A DNA stretch of 64,000 bases from Nonomuraea sediminis (GCF_018531495.1 NZ_JAHDTI010000009.1:186001-250000), one strand, 5' to 3'. Positions 16,232 through 24,523 are shown, counted from the stretch's first letter. Notes: generated by a model from the sequence alone, not told the origin. Made by a program: numbers and translations.

Positions 16232-16976
16232 CGGTCAGCTCCTCGATCGTCGGGAGCAGCAGCCGCGTTCCCGGCCGCAGCCGCATCGGGTCGTCGATGC
16301 CGTTCGCCTCGGCAACGGCCCGCCACAGGCCGGGGTCGCCGTACGCCCGGTAGGCCACCGCCGCCAGCGACTCGCCGGCCACCACCACGTGGACGTCGAA
16401 GGCGCCGAGTGCGCCCGAGGTCGGGTTCTGCCTCGGCGGGACCTCGGCGATCTCCTCCATAGTCACCGAGCAGACCGCCCTGATCGGCAGGCCACCCGGG
16501 GTGAACAGGGTGAACCTGGCCGTCACGTTGCTCACGAACGCGGTGAACCCGTTCAGCAGCCCCCACCGCAGGACCACCCACGGCGGGCACGACTGGGCGT
16601 TGGCCAGGGTCCTGTCCGTGGGGACCACGCAGGTGAACAGCTTCTCCACCGCCTTGACGACCTTGTCGTCCATGGTGTCGCTCGCGTCGAAGAACATCTC
16701 CAGCGTCAGCTTGCACGGCTCCGGTCCCTGGAACTGGGGCACGCCGCTCTTCCTGGTGTTGCGCTGCGGGCTCCGCCGCCATCGTGCGGCCTTGGTGAAC
16801 GACAGCTCGTTCGGGTTGAACTGGAAGCCGATGGTGTCGTAGCGGGTGCCCGGCTTGCCGATGCCGCCGCTCGGCGGGTGGAGGACCTCGAGATAGGCCC
16901 GTTCCAGGCTGGGCGGCGGGCCCTGGCCGGCGGTCCAGGACGGCGCGGACGCCGCGAACGCGACAGGCGTGGACAC
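16221..16976 (-). CDS. LysM-domain baseplate adaptor (Afp7 role)
   Basis: 251 residues. The N-terminal part has the tail-hub element GFQFNPNELSFTKAARWRRSPQRNT; the last 60 residues are a LysM module (HVVVAGESLAAVAYRAYGDPGLWRAVAEANGI, LRPGTRLLLP). In eCIS and phage tails this protein links inner tube to spike; its LysM is structural rather than wall-binding. GTG at 16976, two bases after the upstream stop, starts just before the conserved part; the frame extends further into the tube-like gene but this start fits operon spacing. Confidence 0.85.
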   Translation of the reverse strand: MSTPVAFAASAPSWTAGQGPPPSLERAYLEVLHPPSGGIGKPGTRYDTIGFQFNPNELSFTKAARWRRSPQRNTRKSGVPQFQGPEPCKLTLEMFFDASDTMDDKVVKAVEKLFTCVVPTDRTLANAQSCPPWVVLRWGLLNGFTAFVSNVTARFTLFTPGGLPIRAVCSVTMEEIAEVPPRQNPTSGALGAFDVHVVVAGESLAAVAYRAYGDPGLWRAVAEANGIDDPMRLRPGTRLLLPTIEELTGGR

Positions 16977-16978
16977 GG

Positions 16979-17416
16979 TCAGCCTCCCCAGCCCGGTCCG
17001 AAGAACCCGTGGTGGGCCAGCTCGACCGTCTCCGTGGCGGCCCTGGGCGTCCCCGCGTCGAACCGCGGCCCCGTCCACCTGACAGGAACGACGTCACGCA
17101 GTCCCCAGCTCGTGATCAACTCGCCCGCCAGGGTGCGCGCCTCGATGGTCGCCGTCCTGCGCGCCGCTCCGTGCACCGTCTCCGCGAACCACTTGGTGAC
17201 GTCCTTACTGGCAGCGGTGACGGGCCGGGACAGCCGCACATGGGAATACCTCACCCGGGTCGGCAGCTGCCAGACATAGCCGTTGTTGCCGCCCTCCTCG
17301 CGCTGCTCCATCTCCACCTCGCAGCCGAGCCCGTCGCAGCTGTCGAACGTCCCCAGGTCATGGCCGTCGATCTTGAGGACGTAACACACCGCGACCGCGA
17401 TCTCCTCCTCCGCCAT
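16979..17416 (-). CDS. Second tail-tube-like protein (Afp5/gp19 type)
   Basis: 145 residues of the T4 gp19-like tube fold: AVAVCYVLKIDGHDLGTFDSCDGLGCEVEMEQREEGGNNG, RVRYSHVRLSRPV, TIEARTLAGELITSWGLRDVVPVRWTGP, ETVELAHHGFF. It diverges from the first tube protein and is followed by the LysM and spike genes, which fits a baseplate-proximal ring where the tube meets the hub. Confidence 0.88.
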   Translation of the reverse strand: MAEEEIAVAVCYVLKIDGHDLGTFDSCDGLGCEVEMEQREEGGNNGYVWQLPTRVRYSHVRLSRPVTAASKDVTKWFAETVHGAARRTATIEARTLAGELITSWGLRDVVPVRWTGPRFDAGTPRAATETVELAHHGFFGPGWGG

Positions 17417-17427
17417 CGCCGTCCCCC

Positions 17428-19335
17428 TCAGTACCGCGAGTCCATGGGCAGCCCCCGCCGCTCCCGTTCCAGCCGCAGGTCGGCTCTCAACCTGCGCAGC
17501 AGCGGTTCATAGACCGTCTCCACCAGCTCTTCCACGTTCACGCCCCCTGCTTCACCGCTCTCCGCCGCCCGCGCGGGCTGCTCTTCTGGAGCGTGTTCGG
17601 CGCGCGCCTCGCCCCCAGGTCCTGGTACGGCCTGCGTCCAACCCCAGCGCCCCTGCGCCTCCAGGTCAGGTTCGTGTACGGCAGGCGTCCCGTTGCGGGG
17701 CTCCCTTCCTGCCGACGGGCCCGGTGCCTGCCCGCCCGCCGGTACCACGGTCGCCCGTTCCTGGTATCTCGGCCGGGCGGGCTCGTGCCTGGGGATCCGA
17801 CCTTTCGTCGGGGGTTCTGTGCGATCCCCTGGCGGGGCTGGTGTTCGCCGCACGTCGCCGTCCCTGTCGATGCCGCCGCCACGTGAGGTCCTCGGTGCGG
17901 AGAGACCTGGCGCGGGTGCGGAGAGACCCGGTGCGAAGGAACCCGGCGTGGGCGCGCCGAGCGTGGGGACATGCTCACGAGGGGACTCGGTGGTGGTCCC
18001 TGTGACGATGGCGGCGTCCGGCTGGTTCGGCGTGCTGGGCCCAGGATGCTCGCCGGCGGTCGTGGTCGGCTCCTGAGCCCGCCGTACGGGCGGGGCGATG
18101 AGTGGTTCGCCCAGGCCCAGCGGGCGAGACCGAGGGGCATCGCCTGCCGGTCGCGGCATGACCGGCAGGTCGAGCCCGCCATCGGAGGTGCTCGGAGCCG
18201 GGTCGGCCGATGGGGTTGCGGGCATGTCGCCGACCTGCGCGGTCATGTCGCCAGGTACGGCAGGCGCACCGGTGGTGGGTGCGGAGACGTGGCGCGTAGG
18301 AGGGGGTTCCCCTTCGGGAGCGATAGGCGGGGTCGGCGGCGCCTGCCGTACGGAATCGTGGGGCTGCGACACGGCCCGCGCGGGCTGTGACACCGCCCGC
18401 TCGGGCTGTCTCGTGGGCGACGTGGGCTGTGACGCCACCCGCTCCGGCTGTCTCGTGGGTGGTGCGGGCTGCGACGCGGGTGGTGTGGGCTCGGGATGTG
18501 GACCACTGGGTTGTGCCGGGTTAGAGATCGGTGGCACCAGCTCCGCGGCAGGGGTCAGTGGGGCGGGCGTCACGTGCGACGACACATTCGCGGGCGGGGC
18601 GGGGGCGAGCCGGGGCGGGACGGATGCGGGAGTTTCGAGGGGTGGGGTGGATCGCACCTCGACCTCAGGCGAGGCAGCCGATGGAGCGTCCCCCACGCCA
18701 GGGGCGTGAGCGGCAGGCAGCGACGCAGAGCGCGAGTCGATCGCGGGCTCGGCAGGCGACCGAGCAGGCTGCGCGCTGGGCTCAGACACGACAGGCGACC
18801 GAGCAGGCAGCACATCAGGCTCAGACACCACGGGCGACCGAGCAGGCCGCACATCAGGCTCAGACACGACCGGCGAGCGAATGGGCCGCACGTCGGGCTC
18901 AGACACGACCGGCGAGCGAGCAGGTTGCACGCCAGACTCAGACACCACGGGCGACCGAGCAGGCCGCACATCAGGCTCAGACACGACCGGCGAGCGAGTG
19001 GGCTGCACGTCGGGCTGGGACGCGGCGGGCGAGCGGGTGGGGCGTACTTCGGGTGGGGCAGGCGGTGGGGTGGGGCGGATGGCGTGGGCGAGCGGGATCG
19101 GGGTGGCGAGGTTGTGGATGAGGCCGGAGGGGGCTTCGGCGGCGCGCTCGTGAGCCAGGGCGGCCAGGAAGGACGGGTTGTGCCAGGACGCGAGCGTCGC
19201 CGCGAAGCGGGCATGCAGGATCAGCACAGGATGCGGGGCGACGGCGAGGGTGATGGGAGGCAGGGTCTGCCAGTCGGTCAGTGAGGCGGGCGCCGGTGGC
19301 CGCGAGCGGCGGGAGGCGCGCCAGGGCCATCTCAT
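17428..19335 (-). CDS. Proline-rich repeat protein of the eCIS operon
   Basis: 635 residues. Residues 18-85 form a conserved head (SLTDWQTLPPITLAVAPHPV through SGLIHNLATPIPLAHA). Residues 95-198 are eight 13-residue repeats of consensus PDVRPARSPVVSE. A long Pro/Ala/Ser-rich disordered region follows to about 590, and a short acidic-helical tail contains NVEELVETVYEPLLRRLRADLRLERER. Proteins with a similar ordered head and tail and a variable linker occur at this position in actinobacterial eCIS loci, but their role is unknown to me. A length ruler, lumen filler or cargo adaptor are possibilities. ATG overlaps the upstream stop. Confidence 0.7.
   Translation of the reverse strand: MRWPWRASRRSRPPAPASLTDWQTLPPITLAVAPHPVLILHARFAATLASWHNPSFLAALAHERAAEAPSGLIHNLATPIPLAHAIRPTPPPAPPEVRPTRSPAASQPDVQPTRSPVVSEPDVRPARSPVVSESGVQPARSPVVSEPDVRPIRSPVVSEPDVRPARSPVVSEPDVLPARSPVVSEPSAQPARSPAEPAIDSRSASLPAAHAPGVGDAPSAASPEVEVRSTPPLETPASVPPRLAPAPPANVSSHVTPAPLTPAAELVPPISNPAQPSGPHPEPTPPASQPAPPTRQPERVASQPTSPTRQPERAVSQPARAVSQPHDSVRQAPPTPPIAPEGEPPPTRHVSAPTTGAPAVPGDMTAQVGDMPATPSADPAPSTSDGGLDLPVMPRPAGDAPRSRPLGLGEPLIAPPVRRAQEPTTTAGEHPGPSTPNQPDAAIVTGTTTESPREHVPTLGAPTPGSFAPGLSAPAPGLSAPRTSRGGGIDRDGDVRRTPAPPGDRTEPPTKGRIPRHEPARPRYQERATVVPAGGQAPGPSAGREPRNGTPAVHEPDLEAQGRWGWTQAVPGPGGEARAEHAPEEQPARAAESGEAGGVNVEELVETVYEPLLRRLRADLRLERERRGLPMDSRY
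18742..19053 (-). repeat. Eight 39-bp tandem repeats in the proline-rich gene
   Basis: Degenerate in-frame repeats coding P-D-V-x-P-x-R-S-P-V-V-S-E. The central copies are nearly identical at DNA level (ggcgaccgagcaggccgca and gacaccacgggcgaccgag recur), the outer ones have drifted. This indicates expansion by unequal exchange. Confidence 0.9.
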
Positions 19336-19496
19336 CGAGGGGTGCCCTGCGAGGTGTGGTCGACCAGGGCGGCGATCTGGGTCACGAATCGCTCGCGGTC
19401 GGCGTGCTCCAGGTCCAGGATGTCATCGAGAGGCCAGTGGAAGTGGTACGCGACGTAGGCGATCTCCTCGTAGAGACGGCTCGGCGCGTGGGTCAC
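19332..19496 (-). CDS. 54-residue protein resembling DUF6760 in the eCIS operon
   Basis: Reads MTHAPSRLYEEIAYVAYHFH then WPLDDILDLEHADRERFVTQ and ends LVDHTSQGTPR. The YEEIAYVAYHFHW...LDLEHxxRxRFV pattern is a short helical family (DUF6760 as I recall it) found between tube and tail genes of actinobacterial eCIS. It resembles the end of tail assembly chaperones (the GPBTP/gp14-like W-x-x-x-D-I-L-x-L motif), so a chaperone role for tube assembly is plausible. GTG start overlaps the upstream stop (GTGA); its stop overlaps the next ATG. Confidence 0.8.
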   Translation of the reverse strand: MTHAPSRLYEEIAYVAYHFHWPLDDILDLEHADRERFVTQIAALVDHTSQGTPR

Positions 19497-19915
19497 GATT
19501 CCCCCAGGCGGCTGCCCGAGAGATCGACGCTGAACTCGTGCCCGCAGCCGGGGCAGGCCACGCCCGCGCGCGCGTGCCCCTCGCTGTTGACCCTGCGGTA
19601 GAGGTCCTGCAGGAACGCCAGGTCGGCGGCGAAGAGGTTCTCGATGATCCCGGGGTGCACGTCGGTGATGCCCCCCAGGCGGGTGACCACCCGCCCGAGG
19701 AGCACGACCGTGAGGTAGGCGGGGTTCTCGCGCACCCGGTCGTCGCGTAGCGGGACGAGCTCGTCGCGAGCGGTGGCCAGGCGCATGACGCCGTCACGGT
19801 GTACGGTGCCGGACCCGTCGAGGTATCCGCGTGGCAGCCGGAAGGGGAATTCGGTGCGCAGCGGCGGCTCCCCTGAGGGCGTCTGGTGATCGGCGACGGC
19901 CGTCGATCGCCACAT
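19493..19915 (-). CDS. Zinc-finger tail-assembly protein of eCIS
   Basis: 140 residues. FPFRLPRGYLDGSGTVHRDGVMRLATARDELVPLRD is the head seen in phage tail assembly proteins of eCIS loci; the middle has YLTVVLLGRVVTRLGGI, and the C-terminal part VACPGCGHEFSVDL carries one CxxC pair. Only one pair is present, so a zinc site would need dimerisation or His ligands. ATG 19915 lies 2 bases after the tube stop; a GTG at 19921 overlapping the tube stop is also possible. Probably a chaperone for the tube subunit. Confidence 0.7.
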   Translation of the reverse strand: MWRSTAVADHQTPSGEPPLRTEFPFRLPRGYLDGSGTVHRDGVMRLATARDELVPLRDDRVRENPAYLTVVLLGRVVTRLGGITDVHPGIIENLFAADLAFLQDLYRRVNSEGHARAGVACPGCGHEFSVDLSGSRLGES

Positions 19916-19917
19916 GC

Positions 19918-20361
19918 TCACTCGACCTCCATCTGCTCGTAGGTGACGACCAGGGTCTCGGTGAGCACGTTGGTGTCGCCCGCCTTCATGGCGCTGATCT
20001 CCAGGCTCTTCGGCCAGGCGTTGAGCAGCTTGTAGCGCTTGATGGGGTTGTTCTCGAAGTCGTAGACGATGATCGCGCCGCCCTTCCTGGCGTTGGACAT
20101 CCGGCCGAACTGCGCCTCCTGCGCCCACTTCTCGAAGCTGTTGTCGGCGGTCAGACCACGGACGAGCGTCACCTCGCCAGCTTTGGGACGGCCGGGCAGC
20201 TTCTTGACGACGTACTTGCCGTCAGGGGTGTTCTGCCGCAGCTCGATGACGTCCTGGTCCATCTTGAGCCCGGACACCTCGCTGATCTGCTTGATGACGA
20301 TGCCGTCCACTTCCAGGCCGAAGGAGTGGGCGACCGCGGTGTCGAGGTCGGGAAGTGCCAT
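19918..20361 (-). CDS. Inner tube protein (Afp1/gp19 family)
   Basis: 147 residues, phage tail tube fold: HSFGLEVDGIVIKQISEVSGLKMDQDVIELRQNTPDGKYVVKKLPGR, EVTLVRGLTADNSFEKWAQEA, GGAIIVYDFENNPIKRYKLLNAWPKSLEISAMKAGDTNVLTETLVVTYEQMEVE. The C-terminal strand TETLVVTYEQMEV is the classical tube signature. It stacks as hexamers inside the sheath. 15 bases after the sheath stop. Confidence 0.95.
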   Translation of the reverse strand: MALPDLDTAVAHSFGLEVDGIVIKQISEVSGLKMDQDVIELRQNTPDGKYVVKKLPGRPKAGEVTLVRGLTADNSFEKWAQEAQFGRMSNARKGGAIIVYDFENNPIKRYKLLNAWPKSLEISAMKAGDTNVLTETLVVTYEQMEVE

Positions 20362-20376
20362 CTGCGATCTCCTGTG

Positions 20377-21897
20377 CTACTCGCTGACGAGGCTGACGCC
20401 GCTGGCCATCTGGGCCAGGTGGAAGATGACGAACTCGGCTGGTTTCACCGGTGCGACACCGATCTCGCAGACGACCTTGCCCTGCTCGATGCTCTCGGCC
20501 GGGTTGGTGTCGCGATCGCACTTGACGTAGAAGGCCTCGTCGGGCGTGAGCCCGAACAGCGCGCCCCTGCGCCACTCCATGACGAGGAAGGCGGCGATGG
20601 TGCGCCGGATCCTCGCCCACAGGGCATCGTCGTTGGGTTCGAAGACCACCCACTGGGTGCCGTTGATTATCGACTCCTGCAGGTAGTTGAACAGACGCCG
20701 GATGTTCAAGTACCGCCATTGCGTGTCGGTGGTGGCAAGGGTGCGCGCTCCCCACACGCGGATTCCCCGGCCGGGCATGACCCTGATGCAGTTGATACCG
20801 TGCGGGTTGATCAGGTCCTGCTCCTTGCGGGTGAGCTGCGACTCCAGGGCTATCGCGCCCTGGATCACTTCGTTGGCCGGCGCCTTGTGCACCCCTCGGG
20901 TGGCATCGCTGCGCGCCCAGATACCGGCGATGTGGCCGCTCGGCGGGATGCGTCTGGTCCCCTTCGTCTCCGGGTCGAAGACCTTGATCCACGGGTGGTA
21001 GAGGGTGGCCCACATGCTGTCGAGGTTGAGTGTCGTATGCCATTCCAGCATTCCCTGCGCGGACAGTCCCGGTGGCGCGTCGAGGATCGCCATCCTGTCC
21101 TTCATCTCCGCGCAGTGGGCATTGAGCTCGTTCTGCACGCTCTTGACGCCGTCGGCATCGATGGCGCCCCGCTCGAACGCGCCCATCAGGTCGGGCATCG
21201 CGATCATCGTCACCTCGTCGATCGCCGCGAGCCCCTTGACGCCGCTGCGCTCGTCCTCGCTCCCGATGTACACGTCCGGTGTCATCTTGGCGGGCAGCAC
21301 AGGGGGCGCGGCTGGTGTCGTCAAGGTGACGGTCTTCGGCTCCAGCGTGGCCAGCTCCGCACCCGTCTCCTCGACTTTGATCAGCTTCGACTGCCGGACG
21401 ACCGTCGCCAGGCTGCCCTTGCCGGACTTCGGGGGGAACTCGAAGGTCTCCTTGACCTCGCCGCCGCGCTTGACCGTGATCGTGAACCGCTCGTCCGACG
21501 GCTCTTCACCTTCCGGCACGGGCGCCTCGGTCACCGAGACGCTGATGGCCGATCCTTCGCCCTCGGGCAGTTCCTTGGCGACGATACGGAAGGAGCCGAG
21601 CATCGCCTGCGGCACCGGGGTCGGAGCGGCGCCGTCGCCGCCGATCCGGACCACGTAGCAGGCACTGCCGCCGTTGAGGAAGAACCCGTAGACGGCGTGT
21701 GCGAGGAGGCCGCCCGCGAAGGACGACCCGAACACCTTGGTGTACTGGGTCCAGCTCGTCACCAGCGTGGGCTCGCTCGGCCCCATGCTCGCGAATCCGA
21801 CGAACGCGGCGACAGCCGTACCCACGCCCTCGATCGGCCGGGAGCCGGAGTCGGCCGGGAAAACATAGACGCCCGGCGATTGCACGTTTTCAGACAT
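20377..21897 (-). CDS. Contractile tail sheath protein (Afp2-4 role)
   Basis: 506 residues. N-terminus SPGVYVFPADSGSRPIEGVGTAVAAFVGFASMGP is the sheath opening; the variable surface domain spans about 90-230. The conserved C-terminal domain includes PGRGIRVWGARTLA, WRYLNIRRLFNYLQESIINGTQWVVFEPN, WARIRRTIAAFLVMEWRRGALFG, FYVKCDRDTNP and VAPVKPAEFVIFHLAQ. A single sheath gene is present, as usual in actinobacterial loci (antifeeding prophage has three). First gene of the operon with GAGGAGGGACG before ATG. Confidence 0.96.
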   Translation of the reverse strand: MSENVQSPGVYVFPADSGSRPIEGVGTAVAAFVGFASMGPSEPTLVTSWTQYTKVFGSSFAGGLLAHAVYGFFLNGGSACYVVRIGGDGAAPTPVPQAMLGSFRIVAKELPEGEGSAISVSVTEAPVPEGEEPSDERFTITVKRGGEVKETFEFPPKSGKGSLATVVRQSKLIKVEETGAELATLEPKTVTLTTPAAPPVLPAKMTPDVYIGSEDERSGVKGLAAIDEVTMIAMPDLMGAFERGAIDADGVKSVQNELNAHCAEMKDRMAILDAPPGLSAQGMLEWHTTLNLDSMWATLYHPWIKVFDPETKGTRRIPPSGHIAGIWARSDATRGVHKAPANEVIQGAIALESQLTRKEQDLINPHGINCIRVMPGRGIRVWGARTLATTDTQWRYLNIRRLFNYLQESIINGTQWVVFEPNDDALWARIRRTIAAFLVMEWRRGALFGLTPDEAFYVKCDRDTNPAESIEQGKVVCEIGVAPVKPAEFVIFHLAQMASGVSLVSE

Positions 21898-22223
21898 CGT
21901 CCCTCCTCGGCGATACGGCTACGTCGTGTCCTCCCCACTGCGCCGCCGTGACGGCAGCGTCATCGGGCGACCATCAAGGCGGAGTGCGCGAGCCTGTCGG
22001 ACGGACCTTTCGGGCAGAGCTCCACGTTCCGGTCCTCGTCGACCCCGACTCCGGCCACGGACACGTGACCGTGGGCCGCCAGGATGCACCTGGGACTGAC
22101 CCCGACGGTCAGCGTGGGCCCGCCAGTTCGAAAGCATCTGTACCGCCCTGGCCGGCGAGCTACGGCGATCCGTCTCGCGCCGTACAGCACCGATCCGTGG
22201 CACGGGCGTCTTAGGCTGGGGGC
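21898..22223. promoter_or_regulatory. Intergenic region upstream of the sheath operon and nadK
   Basis: 326 bases between divergent genes. It must carry the promoter of the structural eCIS operon and that of nadK. Reading frames across it lack ribosome sites. No convincing sigma-A promoter or inverted repeat stands out. Confidence 0.45.
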
Positions 22224-23099
22224 ATGGGCATGGTGGCGACGGTTGGGCTGGTGCTGCATCCTCAGCGCGATTCGAAGAAGGCCATCGACGCCGTCGTGGG
22301 CTGGGCCGGCGGCAAGGGCGCCGCGGTTCTCGGGCTGCCCGACGAGGTGGGACGCATCGACTGCAGCGCCGTGGCCGTCGACGCGGAAGCCCTGGTCGAG
22401 CGGGCCGACCTGCTGGTGAGCCTGGGCGGCGACGGCACGATGCTGCGTACCATGCGGCTCATCGCGCGACGTCAGACCCCGGTGCTCGGGGTCAACCTGG
22501 GACGGCTGGGGTTCCTCGCCGAGATCGACGTGGCGGAACTGCCCGGCACGCTGTCGGCCATCGACGAGCACCGCTACACCATCGAGCCGCGCATGGCCCT
22601 CGAAACCGAGCTGGACGGCGTCGCCGGGCTGCTGGCGTTCAATGACATCGCGCTGGTGCGCATCCCCGGCGAGGGCATGGCCGACATCACCGTCACCGCG
22701 GCCGGCCAGCCGTTCGTCCGCTATTCGGCGGACGCGGTGATCGTAGCCACCTCGACCGGCTCCACCGCCTACAGCTTCTCGGCCGGAGGGCCGGTGATCT
22801 CGCCGCGCGTGGAGGCCGTACTGGTGGTGCCGGCGGCGGCGCACTCGGTTTTCAACCGGGCGCTCGTCCTGCCCGCCGACGAGGAGGTCGCGCTCGAACT
22901 CCTGCCGACGAGCGGGCGCCTGGCGGTCGAGGTCGACGGCGCGGTCGTCGGATACCTGTGCCCAGGCGATCAGGTCACGGTGACGGCGATCGCCGGGGCT
23001 GCCAAGGTGGTGCGCCTGGGCACCACGTTCTACGAACGCGCCAGACGCAAACTCCGCATCGACGGCAGCCTCGAAATCAGCACCCCCTGGGACAGATAA
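22224..23099 (+). CDS. nadK: NAD kinase
   Basis: 291 residues. Phosphorylates NAD to NADP in the cytoplasm. GGDGT at 68-72 (ATP/polyphosphate site), GVNLGRLGFLAE, FNDIALVR (family NE/D motif), and the glycine-rich STGSTAYSFSAGGPVI. The C-terminal ARRKLRIDGSLEI ends as in other actinobacterial enzymes. ATG at 22224 with GGGGG close upstream; the second ATG two codons on is an alternative. In many actinomycetes nadK sits next to recN and a TlyA-type methyltransferase gene; not here. Confidence 0.93.
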   Translation: MGMVATVGLVLHPQRDSKKAIDAVVGWAGGKGAAVLGLPDEVGRIDCSAVAVDAEALVERADLLVSLGGDGTMLRTMRLIARRQTPVLGVNLGRLGFLAEIDVAELPGTLSAIDEHRYTIEPRMALETELDGVAGLLAFNDIALVRIPGEGMADITVTAAGQPFVRYSADAVIVATSTGSTAYSFSAGGPVISPRVEAVLVVPAAAHSVFNRALVLPADEEVALELLPTSGRLAVEVDGAVVGYLCPGDQVTVTAIAGAAKVVRLGTTFYERARRKLRIDGSLEISTPWDR

Positions 23100-23433
23100 C
23101 CCATCCCGTACGGCCAGCCCCCGCCCACCCGGGGCTGCTAGCCGCCCCACAGCCAGATCACCCGGCCAAGAACGTCGCCGCCCCCTCCGTCCACAGCGGA
23201 CGACGCCCCACCTCCCGCCGGGTTGCACCGCGACATACGCTCACCCTCAGCGACCCAACCCGCTCAGACGGCGCACGCTCGAACGGCGCGCGCGGCAGAA
23301 CCGTCGGTGGACGCCGAGTTGCACCGCGACAAGCGCTCGCTCTCGGCGGGCAGCGCGTTCGGCGGCGCACGTTCGGGCGGCGCGTTCGGGCGGCGGGCGT
23401 GGCGGAAGCGTCGGTGGAGGCCGGGTGAGCCGG
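23100..23433. other. Convergent intergenic region with hairpin and imperfect direct repeat
   Basis: 334 bases between the convergent nadK and LacI genes. It holds a short terminator-like hairpin (23115-23137) and two related 67-69 bp segments (23222-23290 and 23318-23384), both starting gttgcaccgcgaca and ending ggcggcgcg-like. No gene is visible. Confidence 0.6.
23115..23137 (+). terminator. Terminator-like hairpin after nadK
   Basis: CAGCCCC (23115-23121) and GGGGCTG (23131-23137) with a 9-base loop; no T-run follows, as is common in high-GC actinomycetes. Confidence 0.45.
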
Positions 23434-24426
23434 TCAGGTGGGGCAGGGGGCTACTGAGGCGCGGGGGTGGAGGGTGGGTTGTTGGACGACGCGGCGGCGG
23501 CGGGTGGCGCCGTCGGCGGCGGCGACGACGAGGCGGACCGCTGCGCGCACGATGCCGTCGATGTCCCAGTCGACCGTGGTGAGGCCGGGGGTGAGCAGGC
23601 CTGACATGGGATGGTCGTCGTAGCCCATGACCGAGATGTCTCCGGGGATGGACAGGCCGAGGTCGGCGGCCGCGGCGTAGACGCCGTAGGCGATCGAGTC
23701 GGCGAAGCAGAAGATGGCGCTGGCGCGCCGGTCGGACAGGACGTCGCGGGCGACCGCCGTGGCGCCGGCCAGGTCGTGCGGAGCCGTGGCGACCTCGATG
23801 TCCAGCCCGAGCCGCTCGCCCTCCGCGATGACGTAGACGTCGGCGGGCCTGTCGGGGGTGCTGGCCCTGGTGGGGGTGAGCAGGGCGACGCGGCGGTGGC
23901 CGTGTGTCTGCAGGTGCTCGAGCGCGAGCGTGACCCCGCGGCGGTTGTCGAAGACGACCTCGCCGGCCGTGCCCGAGATGGAGTCGCCGATGGAGACGAC
24001 GGGGACCGACTCGCACAGACCGGGCCAGAACTCGGCGGCCGGGTCGATGGGCTGCACGATCATGCCGTCGACGCGCTGGTCGCGCAGCTGCTGGGCCAGG
24101 GAGCGCTCGCGGGCGGGATCGCCCACGGCGTCCAGGATCAGCGCGTAGCGGTCCTTGTCGAACAGGCCCCTGCTGATGCCCACGGCCAGCGACTGCTGCC
24201 ACAGGTCCTCGAGCGATCCGCAGAGGAGCCCGATCATGCCCGTGCGGCCGGAGGCCAGGGCGCGGGCGATGGGATCGGCCTCGTAGCCCAGCTCAGCGGC
24301 CGCGGCGCGCACCCGCTCCATGGTCTCCTCCGAGACCTGCAGGCCGCGCAGCGCGTATGAGACAGCAGCCGGGGACAGACCGGTGGCCTGGGCGACTTCC
24401 CGGATCGTCGCTCTCTTGCGAGGCAT
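23434..24426 (-). CDS. LacI-family transcriptional regulator
   Basis: 330 residues. N-terminal helix-turn-helix TIREVAQATGLSPAAVSYALRGLQVSEETMERVRAAAAELGY, then a periplasmic-binding-like effector domain (GMIGLLCGS, DGMIVQPI, HRRVALLTP, AIFCFADSIAYGVYAAAADLGLSIPGDISVMGYDDHPM). Probably represses the divergent amidohydrolase/cysteine dioxygenase operon and itself through the two palindromes at 24484-24523. The ligand is not deducible. Confidence 0.92.
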   Translation of the reverse strand: MPRKRATIREVAQATGLSPAAVSYALRGLQVSEETMERVRAAAAELGYEADPIARALASGRTGMIGLLCGSLEDLWQQSLAVGISRGLFDKDRYALILDAVGDPARERSLAQQLRDQRVDGMIVQPIDPAAEFWPGLCESVPVVSIGDSISGTAGEVVFDNRRGVTLALEHLQTHGHRRVALLTPTRASTPDRPADVYVIAEGERLGLDIEVATAPHDLAGATAVARDVLSDRRASAIFCFADSIAYGVYAAAADLGLSIPGDISVMGYDDHPMSGLLTPGLTTVDWDIDGIVRAAVRLVVAAADGATRRRRVVQQPTLHPRASVAPCPT

Positions 24427-24483
24427 CTCGCCAGCCTATTGCGTACGGCCGACAGATTCCGGCAAGCGATTGACAAGTATCGT

Positions 24484-24523
24484 GTGAAGCGGTTCACTGA
24501 ACCGTATCACTGAATCGCTTCAC
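24484..24523. promoter_or_regulatory. Twin LacI-type operators
   Basis: GTGAAGCGGTTCAC (24484-24497) and CTGAATCGCTTCAC (24510-24523), both TGAANCGNTTCA palindromes with the central CG typical of LacI operators, 26 bases centre to centre. They lie between the divergent LacI gene and the amidohydrolase gene, so cooperative binding or looping is possible. Confidence 0.8.

Noticed and set aside
18742..19053. CRISPR array or minisatellite outside genes
   Set aside because: Units of 39 bp keep the reading frame of the proline-rich protein and have no unique spacers.
7574..21897. A cryptic prophage
   Set aside because: Only contractile tail genes are present; no capsid, portal, terminase, lysis or integrase gene, and the gene set matches eCIS including PAAR, LysM and Pvc16.
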